DNA of 64,000 bases, taken from Metopolophium dirhodum. Its lineage: Eukaryota > Arthropoda > Insecta > Hemiptera > Aphididae. The notes below the pieces were generated by a model, which was given only the letters and a program-made list of their open reading frames with translations, had not been told where the DNA came from and searched no databases. Position numbers and translations under genes: made by a program. The DNA is taken from positions 120,563,062-120,627,061 of the forward strand of contig NC_083560.1 in the NCBI RefSeq assembly GCF_019925205.1. Reading direction: 5' to 3'. Shown in pieces: positions 23,982 through 34,844 of this stretch. Position 1 is the stretch's first letter. The number at the start of each line of letters is the position of its first letter.

Positions 23982-24374
23982 CGGTGGTTCTTAACCTTTT
24001 TATATCCACGTACCACCTACACAGTTTGATAATAATTGTCATGTACCACTTGGACAAATAACGTTTTTTTGCTTATCAAATATCAATACCGAATACGTTA
24101 TTTTACATGTATTGAAATTAATTTTATTAGGATCCACAAAATTATGATAATATAAGTATTTAATTCATAAAAATTAAATTAAATATGTACAATTGTTATT
24201 ATAAAAAATTACTGTTACTTTTATTTGTAAAAAACCAAATAATATATATTGTGAATAATGTGAATGATCTATTCCATTTTTTTTATAAAGGGAGATTTTC
24301 TTAGCATATTACATACGAGCGTTCTACGTACCACTAGTAGTACTGGTATGCCTACTACAGGTTGAGAAACGCTG
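23982..24374. mobile_element. hAT-type MITE with perfect 8-bp target duplication
   Basis: Left end CGGTGGTTCTTAACCTTTTT and right end AGGTTGAGAAACGCTG (complement CAGCGTTTCTCAACCT) are imperfect inverted repeats of the common hAT terminus CAGTGGTTCTCAACC. The flanks are identical 8-mers, AAGTAGAG at 23974-23981 and 24375-24382. The interior (CACGTACCAC... GTACCACT) resembles that of the element at 34060-34400. Length is 393 bp with no transposase. Confidence 0.85.
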
Positions 24375-24442
24375 AAGTAGAGAGTTACCTTTTAACAAAA
24401 TGATAATTAATTAATTTAATAATGTAGATAGAAGAAAAAAAA

Positions 24443-24947
24443 GCGGGTAAGTGGATGTCGCTCTGCTGTACAGTAGATTACAAGTGGGACAATGTATAAC
24501 GGATTGTATTAAACTTGAATTCAATGATATAATATTATTGTATAAGAAAAATGATTCTGTGTGGAAGCGGTTTATCAGTCTGGATTTTTTTAAATTTTTA
24601 CTATTTATCATAGCCTTTAAGTAGAATTAATATTATAATATTATAATTTTTTATTCGTTTCTACGGTGGGTGATAAACAAATCATTAGAAATTAAAATCC
24701 CATTTTAACGGTTTTTCGTAATTTGTCAGTAGTTTTCCCGTGGCATTAAATAACTATTGAGAAAATCGAAAAATGACCTCTCTAAAGTACCATCTTGATT
24801 CAATTTGCTAAAATATAAGAAGGTACTACCTAAATGTTGAAATCGAAGCACTCCATCTGGTAGACATTTTGTATACAGGATATAAAAAAAAAAATATAAA
24901 CACTATTGTAAAACCACTAGCTTCCTCGCTCCATTCAGAATCTAAAA
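24443..24947 (-). mobile_element. interspersed repeat family A, copy A3
   Basis: This is the reverse complement of copy A1 over nearly its full length. It starts GCGGGTAAGTGGATGTCGCTCTGCTGTACAG and ends GCTCCATTCAGAATCTAAA. Shared internal landmarks include TTTTAACGGTTTTTCGTAATTTGTC and GAAATCGAAGCACTCCATCTGGTAGACATTTTGTATACAGGATA. Non-coding. Confidence 0.7.
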
Positions 24948-25133
24948 CAGTTTATGTTTAGTGTTTACATGTTAAGAAACGAGAAGCGAGAGAACGTGAA
25001 AACCGACTATAGAATAGTATGAACAAATTGAATATATGGAATTAATAAGAACAAAAATGATAAAAGTTATTATACCGAATGTATTTAGTATTAACTTAAT
25101 ACGAAAATGTAGTAATGTAATTATATCTTTAAC

Positions 25134-25949
25134 CAGTGGTCGAAATGGCTCAAGATAAGTTGAGGGATGCCTTACAATTTAGATTTCCTGATATCATTAT
25201 AACATTCTTTGCACCTTGTATAATATTTTTTTTTATAGTTCACGTTTTGTTTATGCATCAAAACACTACAATCTTTTTTTATCATAAATAATCTTTAAAA
25301 TTAAACAAATAAATACATTTTTTCAAATTTTAGTCAAAACTGATTTTTATTTCTAATATTTTTCTGTATAGATTTAAGGTTATATAGTTAAATTGTAATT
25401 AATACTAAAAATATGATATGTAATATAACAAAATCTATTAATATTCAAATAAAACATTTTTTCTACTTAATTTAGCATCACTTTTTCTTAATTAAGTAAT
25501 AAAAGTAAATAAAAAAAAAACTTAAGGAGTAACATAGTAGTATTCTATCCATGGGCTAAATTTAGAAATTGATCAACTCGCACATATTACACATCTACTT
25601 ATTAGTTATCACTTATCAACAAGATATTGTCAGAAATTACGTTTTGATATTTTAGCATATTGTTAGTTGCTACGTCCCTATTTATTATCATCAATATTGT
25701 TATTTTTCTGTGATATACGGGCAGATAGTATGACGTAACATTTGTTATCAACGCGTATCATTTTTAGTATAGGCGAAACTGCCTATACTAAACAACGATA
25801 GCCGGGCCTCAATATTATAAAACAATATTATTTTCACCGAAAAAATAAAACCTTTCTTATATATAAATATAAATATGATATTTAATTTTACAACACAAGT
25901 CTTAGGAGGGATGCGTTATTCTAGACAAAAACCCCCACTTCGACCGCTG
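25134..25949. mobile_element. 816-bp hAT-like element with near-perfect 8-bp target duplication
   Basis: Left end CAGTGGTCGAAATGG and right end CCCCACTTCGACCGCTG (complement CAGCGGTCGAAGTGG) are 15-bp inverted repeats with two mismatches. The flanks TCTTTAAC (25126-25133) and TCTTTAAT (25950-25957) differ at one of eight bases. Both sub-terminal regions also carry GGGATGC. The interior is AT-rich and has no transposase frame. Confidence 0.75.
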
Positions 25950-25957
25950 TCTTTAAT

Positions 25958-26643
25958 AGGTAATTACTATCATATTATAAATTTGAAAACAGCCAAATAT
26001 AAACCAATTTTCTCTCAATAAAACAACCAGAATAAATATTTTTTTTGTACACTGTAGGCATTTGAGAAGTTGGACCCAGATAATTAACAACAAGTTTCCC
26101 AAAGGATGTTTGTGTATATTTTAGCGGAAAACCATAATATGCTCTATGATCTCGTTTATTAGTAGAAAATAATTTAAGAATTTCTTATATTAAATTATGT
26201 ATTTTATTTGTTCTAGTAATCATCTATCATTGATCTCTATTATTAGATAATTAATATGTCTATTTTGTTTTGTATTAAACATTTAAACTTAAGATTGTGG
26301 TATTATTATACTGTACTTGAACCCTCATGGGCGTTAACATTAATAAATAACACTGCAGTTTTCAACAGCCGTACTCGTACAGTGTAACTATAATATAATA
26401 TAGTATACAACGTAGGTGTTATAATAACATTATTGTTATATAATTGTCTACACATTTAGCATTAGCACGGGCCACTGAGTTTACTGAACTAAAAACCATT
26501 TAAACATGATAAAACGTATTTACGCAAAAATAAAATAATAAAAATACACTTAGTATATAGTAAAAGTATGACTTAAATATAAAGTGATACAAGAGACTAT
26601 AGGAATTTATAAAAATGAAAAAGTGAAACGTCCTGCTCGATTT
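25958..26643. other. AT-rich non-coding DNA
   Basis: Nothing recognisable lies between the hAT-like element and the pair of TTAA hairpin elements. Confidence 0.5.
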
Positions 26644-26647
26644 TTAA

Positions 26648-27074
26648 GAGGACGCTATACCCGCATGCGTTGTCTCCGTCTTACAAATGTACAACATAAA
26701 CAAAAAACTGTTTTGCGCGGGATTGAACCCTTGGTATTTATAGTTGAATTACGAAAAATTCCACAACGCATAAGGAACAGCTCTGTGTCGTAGCGTTTTT
26801 ATTATTAGGATAACATAAATAAAATTAAAGGTATCAGTTTGAGAACATAAGATTTTTTTGTTTTTTTCATTTAATTATTAAGAATTATTGGTAAATGCTA
26901 ACAAAAAAATAAAAAAAAGCTACGACACAGATAAAATTGTTCCCTATGCGTTGTAGAATTTTGGTAATTCTACTATAAATACCGAGGAAGTGGTTCTATC
27001 CCGCGCAAAACAGTTTTTTTTGCTATGTTGTACATATGTAAGACGGAGACAACGTATACGGGTATAGCGTCCTC
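26648..27074. mobile_element. TTAA-flanked long-hairpin element, family T1
   Basis: The 427-bp element begins GAGGACGCTATACCCGCATG, and the right end is its inverse (CGGGTATAGCGTCCTC). Flanks are TTAA at 26644-26647 and 27075-27078. The arms are about 165 bp each: GTTGTCTCCGTCTTACA, ATGTACAACATA, AACTGTTTTGCGCGGGAT, TATTTATAGT, ACAACGCATA and GTGTCGTAGC all recur in inverse order around a loop at about 26815-26905. The arms differ by substitutions and small indels, so the palindrome is not recent. No coding frame; the 69-residue frame over the left arm is an artefact. Confidence 0.8.
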
Positions 27075-27078
27075 TTAA

Positions 27079-27516
27079 GAGGATGTCAGCGCACTATTTA
27101 TTTTCTCTCTCTGACCCACGCGCAACATAGACAAAACGCATTTGCGCAGATACATTTTTTTCTATGTTTTTAAGTAATTTCAGAGTAAAACCACTCATTA
27201 CAAAAAATATAGAGATTAATATTTAAACCGACATATCGGTTTTATATTTTATTGTTATTTATTTGACTTTGTATTCGACTTTTGAAATAAACAAAAAAAT
27301 TTTGAAAATTTAAATTATGTTGAAATTGTTTTGAAACAATATTTAGAGATATCGAAATGTCATTCCTTCAAAAATATTATTCTCTATCTTTTTGATAATG
27401 AGTGATTTTACTCTAAGATTACTTAAAAACATAGAGAAAACAATTCTGCGCAAATGCATTTTGTCTATGTTGCGCGTGGGCTAGAGAGAGAAAACAAATA
27501 GTGCGCTGACATCCTC
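27079..27516. mobile_element. TTAA-flanked long-hairpin element, family T2, copy 2
   Basis: The 438-bp element begins GAGGATGTCAGCGCACTATT and ends with the inverse (GTGCGCTGACATCCTC). Flanks are TTAA at 27075-27078 and 27517-27520; the left TTAA is the same one that closes the T1 element. It is the same family as 15173-15604, with arms sharing AACATAGACAAAACGCATTT, TATGTTTTTAAGTAAT and AATATTATTCTCTAT-type blocks. No transposase. Confidence 0.8.
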
Positions 27517-27520
27517 TTAA

Positions 27521-28914
27521 GCAATCGTCGTGGTAACATGCTTGTATCTCATCGACCAGAAAACTTTGGTCTGCGATGGATGTCTTATATATACTTCATC
27601 ACAGACCACAGTAGATTATATAATTTATTTCATTGTCAGCCAGACACGTCCCCTTGCCCCCTCCCTGTGCCATTTAATATCCATATTTCTGTTAATATAA
27701 GTAAATTGTTTATGTCTTAAGTCTTTTTCAAAAATATAAGGTTTATAGTTTCTCCTTCTCCAGAAAATTTACCTCAAGACGTCTGTGTTGTCAGTTGTAG
27801 GTACCTATCCGGCTACCCCTCAGTGGCCTCAGTTGTGCAAAAAAATATGTTTAACGTTTTATTCTGAATTAGGATTTAGGAGTAATAATTTACTGATGGG
27901 AAATTGTTTAAAATTAATATTATTATTTATTAGTTAATTTGTCAATTTTCAGAAAATCAAACATACAGGATCAACAAATTTTTATTTGATCTCAGGAACG
28001 AGTCCCATTAAAAAAATTATGTTTTGCTTCACGGAATTCAACCCCTAAATTGACTCACACATAATTTTGTTTCGGGTAACGAAAATCGAATATTTTTTTC
28101 GTTTGTTTATTAAAGGGTTGATATTGGTAATTGGTTACAGAAAATAAAATAGTTATTATGATTGTGCATTTGTATTTTCATGAGAACTTGATATGAAAAA
28201 TGGTGCTGGAGATTTCTTTGGAAAACCCTTATTTTTCTCACAATCAATTTATATGTCACCTGTTCTAGGGAAAGCATGGCTATAAAATTGTACGTATACA
28301 TTCTACTTATCCCATGGCTTACCAAAAAGTTTTGGAAAATTGACTCTTTTGAAATTATTTACGATCTAATTTATATTTATCTTGAGTATTACAAATTCAA
28401 AGTATTCAAAATGTATAGGTACTCTGTAATTTTTAAACGTACACGATTAAATTTAATATTGCATGAAACACGTAATTTCAACTGGGTTTACACAGGTATT
28501 GTATATTTGTATTGAATAATGGAAAAACGGAAAACGTTATATAAATTAAACAGGGTGGTCCGTAGGTTTGATAGCAGATAGCTTACCGATATCTCGTTCG
28601 AAATACTTCACAAAGTGAAGGTACGCTGGCGTTTGCCCGTGAACTTAGGTAAGTACAATAAAACAGAGGTACGTCGAATAAATAGCACCGAATTTTATAT
28701 TTGTTCATTTTTTTCCCGGGCGAAGTATAAAGCAGGTGCCTATATATATTATTTATATTTTATACAGATGTAGGTACAATACAAATCGTTTGCAAAAACT
28801 CTCATTACCAATTATCAATAACACATATTAATAATAATAATGATAAATGTGAATAAATAATATGAAATATTTTATATATTGTAATATATTTTGACGTATT
28901 CATACAGACGGACC
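27521..28914. other. AT-rich non-coding DNA
   Basis: A 94-base open stretch near 27538 and a 79-codon frame at 28276-28515 have no recognisable domain. CAGGGTGGTCCGTAGG at 28551 could be a transposon end but no partner was found. Confidence 0.45.
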
Positions 28915-29019
28915 GCTTTGATCGGACGTCGCCCTCTCCGCCGGTAATGTTATTATAATATTATTATAAATTATAATCTACAGTAGTTGTCTTCATTGCA
29001 GCTGTATATTAATAAACTA

Positions 29020-29021
<2 letters not shown>

Positions 29022-29056
<35 letters not shown>
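29022..29056. repeat. (AC)n microsatellite
   Basis: Uninterrupted AC dinucleotides over about 35 bp. Confidence 0.95.
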
Positions 29057-29059
<3 letters not shown>

Positions 29060-29258
29060 GTCGCACGCACGCGCACTCAAACGTCTCGCAGTCGGTGGTT
29101 ATTAAATATTAATCGAATTTAATAATATTTTTTTCTCTCCGCGTCGCCCGCTCCAACCGCGCATATTATAACAAAATATATAATATACATATACATATAT
29201 TACACATGAGTTGCTATAATATCATATCCACATTATTACCCATGTATATAAGTATAAA

Positions 29259-29446
29259 ACACACACACACACACTCGCACACATGCACAACACACAACTA
29301 CACAACACACTCGCACACATGCACAACACACACAACTACACAACACACACACACACACTCTCACAGTCACACGCATGCACAACACATACACACACTCACA
29401 CAGTCACACACATGCACAACACACACAACTACACAACACACACACG
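29259..29446. repeat. CA-rich minisatellite
   Basis: Imperfect units built on CACATGCACAACACACA followed by ACTACACAACACAC start at about 29279, 29315 and 29409, with a variant (CACGCATGCACAACACATAC) near 29370. Linking segments are (AC)n and CTCACACAGTC. Frames through it read as Thr/His repeats and are not genes. Confidence 0.85.
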
Positions 29447-29561
29447 GACGCGTCATAATATCACGTATATGCCGGCTCGTACGTGTGTAATTTATATTTA
29501 ATGCCGCCGCTGCCGAACTCGAGAGTTAATAACTATTATATTATTATACGATAAGAGCCAT

Positions 29562-29578
29562 GCGCGCGCGCGCGCGCG
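29562..29578. repeat. (GC)n run
   Basis: Seventeen bases of alternating G and C, an unusual CpG string in this AT-rich DNA; a shorter one lies at about 29654-29665. Confidence 0.9.
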
Positions 29579-29712
29579 AGCGGGTATCAGCAGCGGCAAC
29601 GATATTATCATCATTATATTATTATACGACGGATCGGTTGCAGCAGCAGCTCTCTCGCGCGCGCGCTAATCGATTTAGTTAGCCGGTTAGTTAGCTGCGG
29701 TCGGCCTCTCAC

Positions 29713-29714
<2 letters not shown>

Positions 29715-29752
<38 letters not shown>
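29715..29752. repeat. (CT)n microsatellite
   Basis: Nearly uninterrupted CT dinucleotides, followed to about 29890 by degenerate CTCT-rich sequence. Confidence 0.95.
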
Positions 29753-29758
<6 letters not shown>

Positions 29759-30227
29759 TCTCCAAGTCTGCCTGTCCGTCCCGTCACTCTCTCTCTTTCC
29801 ATCGATCGCTCCGTCTCTCTTAACGTCGATCCGTCACTCAAACTCTCTCTCATACGATCTCTCTGTTTCCGTCGATCGCGCTGTCTCCGTCTCACCCCCA
29901 CCCCGAGGTCGAGATACCTATATGGTCGAGGACCGCCGCCGCCGTCCGTCCGTCCGTCCGTCCGTTGTCCATCATCGGTTCTACATAACGTAGGTATGAG
30001 ACCGCCGCGGGCCAATGTAATTTAGACGATGATTAATAATAACGACGACGAAAATACCGCGTGTAGTATACATAAATAGTAGTAGATAATAATAATATAT
30101 ATTATATATTATGTGTGCGCGAGCCCGCGATTACTAAATATCATTAAATAACGACGATAATTATTGTAATACGGACCCGGCTGTATATATGTACGCGTAG
30201 TACCTAAGTACAATAAATATTCAATTA

Positions 30228-30256
30228 TTGTTGTTGTTGTTGTTGTTGTTGTTGTT
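30228..30256. repeat. (TTG)n microsatellite
   Basis: About nine uninterrupted trinucleotide units. Confidence 0.95.
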
Positions 30257-30357
30257 ATTTTTGACGTATATACGTATACTTGCATGCCGACCAACTCACT
30301 AACTACATACACGTACGTGTATTATTATAGGTACACATAGGCACATAATAATATTAT

Positions 30358-30839
30358 TAGTGTTGCAGGTCGAGTACTTGACTTTGGAAAAATTTTCGAG
30401 TCGAGTTCAAGTACTACCCGACTTGACCCGACAACATTTTTTTTATACTAGTAGTTACGAGTACTCGACTTCAATCGAGTCCTGGCCCTGCAGCGAATAC
30501 TCGTTTCACTATTTTTAAAATTTAAATAATTATAATAATTACTATTCAACAATAAATGTTAAAACTATAATTAACTGAAAGAACCCAAATATTTCCGATA
30601 AGCTGAATACCAGGAAGGTGTGACACTTGATAGTTTAAATTTTCATGTTAGTAATTTTCAGGGCAAGGTTTGTATGAAAGAAAATTAAAAATGTTTAGAA
30701 AATCTATTTCTAGTACAATTTAAAATACTCGAGCCTTTTTTCGAATACTTGATTTTTTTTAATTTTCGGCATTTGTCAAGTACTTGTATTTTGAACTCGG
30801 CTCGACTCGAAATTAAAAAACAATACTCGTCCAACACTA
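30358..30839. mobile_element. 482-bp hAT-type MITE with perfect 8-bp target duplication
   Basis: Left end TAGTGTTGCAGGTCGAGTAC and right end ACTCGTCCAACACTA (complement TAGTGTTGGACGAGT) are inverted, and AATATTAT flanks both sides (30350-30357, 30840-30847). Sub-terminal sequence on both arms is rich in GAGTACTTG and TCGAGTCGAG words in inverse orientation. No transposase. Confidence 0.85.
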
Positions 30840-30847
30840 AATATTAT

Positions 30848-32084
30848 TATCACTTATCAGTAGGACGAATAGTGCTATTGAGTCCTGTCCTTAATTGTTT
30901 ACAATATGTACCTACACGATTTTACGTCTATTATATTATTATAGGATATACTGTATAATCTTCATGATATAGATAATAGATCCGATCGCTTGTGTTAGTG
31001 CCTATATAATTTATGTATTTTACAACTGCATACACATTCTTTTTATTATTCCTTCCAAAAAAAATATTATTATGATATACAAATGAATATAATTACCTAT
31101 ATTGGTATGCAATACATTTTACATAATATTATTCTTAAACTTTGGCAAGTTAAATGAAAATAATTGTATCAAGTTGAGTCGAGTTAAGTGAAAACAAGAT
31201 CAAGATAATTATATTGCAAGTTAATAGTACTACATTATACTACAAGACTGCAAAAATTTGGTTGTTTCTCAATAACTGGATACATTTTAAATCGTATACA
31301 CAATTCATTAATCAATATTATACTTTTAATCCGTGTGATGAATCTATATTTCATATTTAGTATGGCGAATAAACTAGATTTGTATTGTTATAAAGCGAGT
31401 TTGCTGGTAAATAGCCTATACTAAATTCTTTTGAAGATATTTAAATTGATTTAAAAATGAGGCAATGAGGCAATGAGCTGTAAGTAATTACGTCCTATAC
31501 AAGACATTACTTATCTAGCCGTCGTCATATATATATATATGCATATCAATGCTACAAGTGTCTAATTATCGTCGTCGTTGTTGAGCGGCCGGAACTATAT
31601 ACAATATACGGGGAAGGTTTTTATATAAATATATAGTTCTAAATAGCGGTGTCGCCCCGTTGCCCCGTGTATAATATTATAACATCTGAAGGTGATCAGG
31701 TGGTCTATTATAATACACATTATATTCTATTATACATTTTTACGTGGATGATCAATAGAGATTGAGAACGAAGCGGTGGTTAATCGCTCGTGTGTAATGC
31801 ACGCGTGCACTACCCTACAGTGCAACGACCGCCACCGTCACTTTATAATTTATATGCGACTAATAGTGCAGGCGTAAGAGAGGTCCAATAAGCAACACAG
31901 AAACCCAATAATTTATTTGTATGTTGTTGTAAATGCACTATGCACGACAGTTGTCAAGACAACCATACATATAATTTTATATAGGTCTGTTACCTGCACT
32001 TACCAATAAGTACTCTGCACTTCGCAGGTCGCCTATGTTCTAAGCAATTTCGGTTACGGTTTTTATAGTAATTAGCGTCAATGG
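30848..32084. other. AT-rich non-coding DNA
   Basis: No gene or element ends were recognised. A slightly GC-richer piece at 31560-31850 (GTCGTCGTTGTTGAGCGGCC; ACGCGTGCACTACCCTACAGTGCAACGACCGCC) has no clear identity. Confidence 0.45.
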
Positions 32085-32560
32085 TCTAAACTTATTTTAT
32101 GTCCGTAAACAGCTCAAAATAAGTCAAAATATTTGGAAAATGTTATGGTGTGTAGGAAATACAATTATAAACATTCAGTCAAAATTTCATGTCCCTACGG
32201 TCATTTGTTTTAGAGTTACACCAAAAACCAAAATCGATTTTCTCAAAAACAGATTTTGCGTAAAAATTCCCGTTTTTCCTTAATTTTTCTTTTGTTTTTC
32301 ACGTCGCTTTTGAAAACTATTGGGAAATTTTTACTTTTGACCCCCTAAAGTACCAACTAGATTCACTATCCTATCAGAAAAGTTACTGTTGAAGAAAATC
32401 CAAGCACTTTTACTGTCCTAAAAGGTGATGACAGACACAAAAAAAAAAATTAAAAAAAAAACACACATTATTGTAAAACCAATACATTCATCGCTTCGCT
32501 CAGAATCTAAAACACATCATTGTAAAATCAATACGTTCATAGCTCAGCTCAGAATCTAAA
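32085..32560 (-). mobile_element. interspersed repeat family A, copy A4 (partial)
   Basis: On the minus strand this matches the left and central parts of copy A2: GATACTTTAGGGGGTC against GGTACTTTAGGGGGTC, and GACTCTTTTTGAGCTGTTTACGGACAT against GACTTATTTTGAGCTGTTTACGGACAT. Its family terminus (AGAATCTAAA on the + strand) appears twice in tandem, at about 32510 and 32560, separated by a ~48-bp unit. The TTACCCGC end is missing. Confidence 0.6.
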
Positions 32561-33317
32561 ATATTTGATTATTTACAATTAAAAAAAATACTAGGTATCA
32601 TCTCACATTTGTCTAGATGGGTGACATGTCCCCCCTTGCACCCCCTTATGTGCGCCCTTCCAAGTAGTACACTTATTTTTTTTGTTTTTCAATATAATAT
32701 TAGTTATTTTAGCAATCTATTTTAATAGGTTTATTATAGTTAAAAAGGAGGTCGGAGGCGATTGACGTGAATGAATAAAACTATATTATTATGTTTTTAA
32801 TCCAATATTAGTTAAGTTAATATAAATAATGCTTATGTCCCGATACATCTTGATTCTTGATATTACCTATATACGATTTTATGACATGTTGGCCTAAACA
32901 TGCGCTACGCTAAACGTCAATACGCCCTACGAGTTACAAGTTACAACACTATACAATACTCAGGTCGTAGATCATTGCAGGCCACTGCTAGCAATTATTA
33001 AGTAAGGTACAGTCAGTGGTTGGCGGTCATCGTTTTATGTACCGTAGTCACACGCAGTCCTGATTCCTAACATGTGTAAGAACTACTATTTATACACGGG
33101 CTTATAAATTATAATTGATTAATTATTATTGTGGCGAGTAGATATTCTCCAATAATCACAACACAAGTAAACGGTAAGTAATTGTGCAAAAATATTACTA
33201 TAAAATATACAATACACAATTAAGCGTAGTGTGTGTAATGTGATTATGTGATGAATTTAAAGAAGTAATAGAACCCAAAACTAATGTAAAAATTCGTAAA
33301 TCGTAATGCATACAGCT

Positions 33318-33402
<85 letters not shown>

Positions 33403-34059
33403 ACACATGTATGTAACGATTAATACGATGAATTTAATTACGATAATCGCATGATTAGCTGACGTTGTCAATCACGACGTGTAGGTGTCTAGGTAATGAC
33501 CTATGGTGGGCAGTAGGGTTACCGGTCAATGGGGCCGAGGTTTTATTTAATAATAATTGATATACATTATAAATAATATTATACAATGTTCATAGGAAGG
33601 GGAGAAAGTAGCGAATTGTAATATTTCCCTTCCTCTTGTGTTTTGGTTACAACTGGTTAGACTGGTAAAATTAATTTTTTTACTGGAAATGTGGTCCACC
33701 GTAAAGATTAGATTTAGATGTCAACAATTATTATGTTATTGACATGCATAACATGTATGTGTTTTATACTTTTATAGAATTATTCACTACAGGTAATGGG
33801 TACTTCCGGCAATAGTTATGAATGATATGATGTAAATGTAATAAATGAACACAAGCGATAAAAATTAGACTGTACTCTATAGGTATTTTCGTTTCCGGAA
33901 AAAGTGTTTTATCTGGCATTTTATCAATTTTCCCGGTGTTTTGATAATATTATTAGAAATTAAAAACGATCAGTATCGACGTAAAGCATATTACAAGCGC
34001 ATCAGTGTTCACAGTATATACACTCAAATTGTATAATATATTATATAGTGCGTATACTA
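32561..34059. other. AT-rich non-coding DNA
   Basis: CCCCCCTTGCACCCCCTTATGTGCGCCC at 32632 is an isolated C-rich piece, possibly a transposon end. The only other landmark is the (CA)n array listed separately. No gene. Confidence 0.45.
33320..33396. repeat. long (AC)n microsatellite
   Basis: About 77 bp of uninterrupted AC dinucleotides, the longest pure simple repeat in the window. Minus-strand frames across it read as Cys-Val repeats and are not genes. Confidence 0.97.
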
Positions 34060-34400
34060 CAGAGGATCTCAAACTTTTATTTCACGTACCACTCATGTGT
34101 ATTACGAATCAGTCGTGTACCACTTGGCACTTATGACTAAAAATTGAACTATTCAAAATGTCAATAGATTTATAACGGTAATAATAATATAATGTATACA
34201 AACAATAGTTTTGGTACATTTAACAATATATCAGTATTTACTATTTAGTATCTATTTACATTAAACCTAAAAAAATATTAAATCTGTTAAAAACATGAGT
34301 AAAAATAATTGTTTGTTAATCTCCCGTACTAGTGTACAACCATCACACGGCCTTCCGCGTACCACCAGTGGTACGCGTACCATAGTTTGTGAATACACTG
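34060..34400. mobile_element. 341-bp hAT-type MITE with 8-bp target duplication
   Basis: Left end CAGAGGATCTCAAACTTTTATTTC and right end ACCATAGTTTGTGAATACACTG (complement CAGTGTATTCACAAACTATGGT) are inverted hAT-like termini. The flanks GTATACTA (34052-34059) and GTATACGA (34401-34408) match at seven of eight bases. Internal CACGTACCAC and GTACCACCAGTGGTACGCG words link it to the element at 23982-24374. No transposase. Confidence 0.8.
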
Positions 34401-34408
34401 GTATACGA

Positions 34409-34844
34409 GTGGGTTATAGAAAAGATTTGTCCGCATAAATATTTTTAGAATCGTTGTTTTGTGATGGGGTGACCTGTACCTATCTTTATCCAGACCCTTC
34501 CCTCCCAAATAATAGCCACCGGTACAGACGTACAGAGGAATGTGTACGTCTAAGCAAAATAAATTTCCTCCCGTCCGCGCGTCTTCAAAATTAATACACT
34601 TACTTGCAGGGTTCATTAGCTGTATACGAACTCTCTAATTTCCATAATATACAATCCGTACAAACGTACAATAATAATTATAATTTTCAGTGATTAGTGG
34701 CCCGTCGCCCGGACTGGGTGTGCAAGCGAGCCAGCGATAGGGTAATCTATATTATACCCATATAGGTACTAAATAATACGTATGCCTATTTTAGATATAA
34801 TATATTATATCTAAATACCGAATATTCCGGTGCCGAGATTAAAA
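34409..34844. other. non-coding DNA
   Basis: Nothing recognised; a minus-strand 95-codon frame spanning this piece and the MITE has no domain. Confidence 0.45.

Larger units (their letters stand above)
28915..30020. promoter_or_regulatory. GC-rich, repeat-rich patch
   Basis: This region combines CpG-rich stretches (about 29095-29160, 29450-29520, 29690-30020) with many simple repeats that are listed separately. CCGT repeats lie at about 29944-29968, and GATCG-containing TC-rich sequence at 29790-29890. A 100-codon minus-strand frame over 29713-30015 is the translation of (CT)n and CCGT repeats. A regulatory role is inferred from composition only. Confidence 0.3.

Noticed and set aside
26700..26740. 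GCGCGGGATTGAACCC, reminiscent of a tRNA T-arm
   Set aside because: The surrounding sequence forms the arm of the T1 hairpin and does not fold as a tRNA cloverleaf; no acceptor or anticodon arms are visible.
26584..26793. 69-codon frame near the T1 element
   Set aside because: It lies across the left arm of the hairpin transposon and has no protein features.
29713..30015. 100-codon minus-strand frame rich in Arg-Glu
   Set aside because: It is the (CT)n microsatellite and CCGT repeats read as codons.
33198..33471. Two minus-strand Cys-Val frames
   Set aside because: They are the (AC)n microsatellite read in translation.
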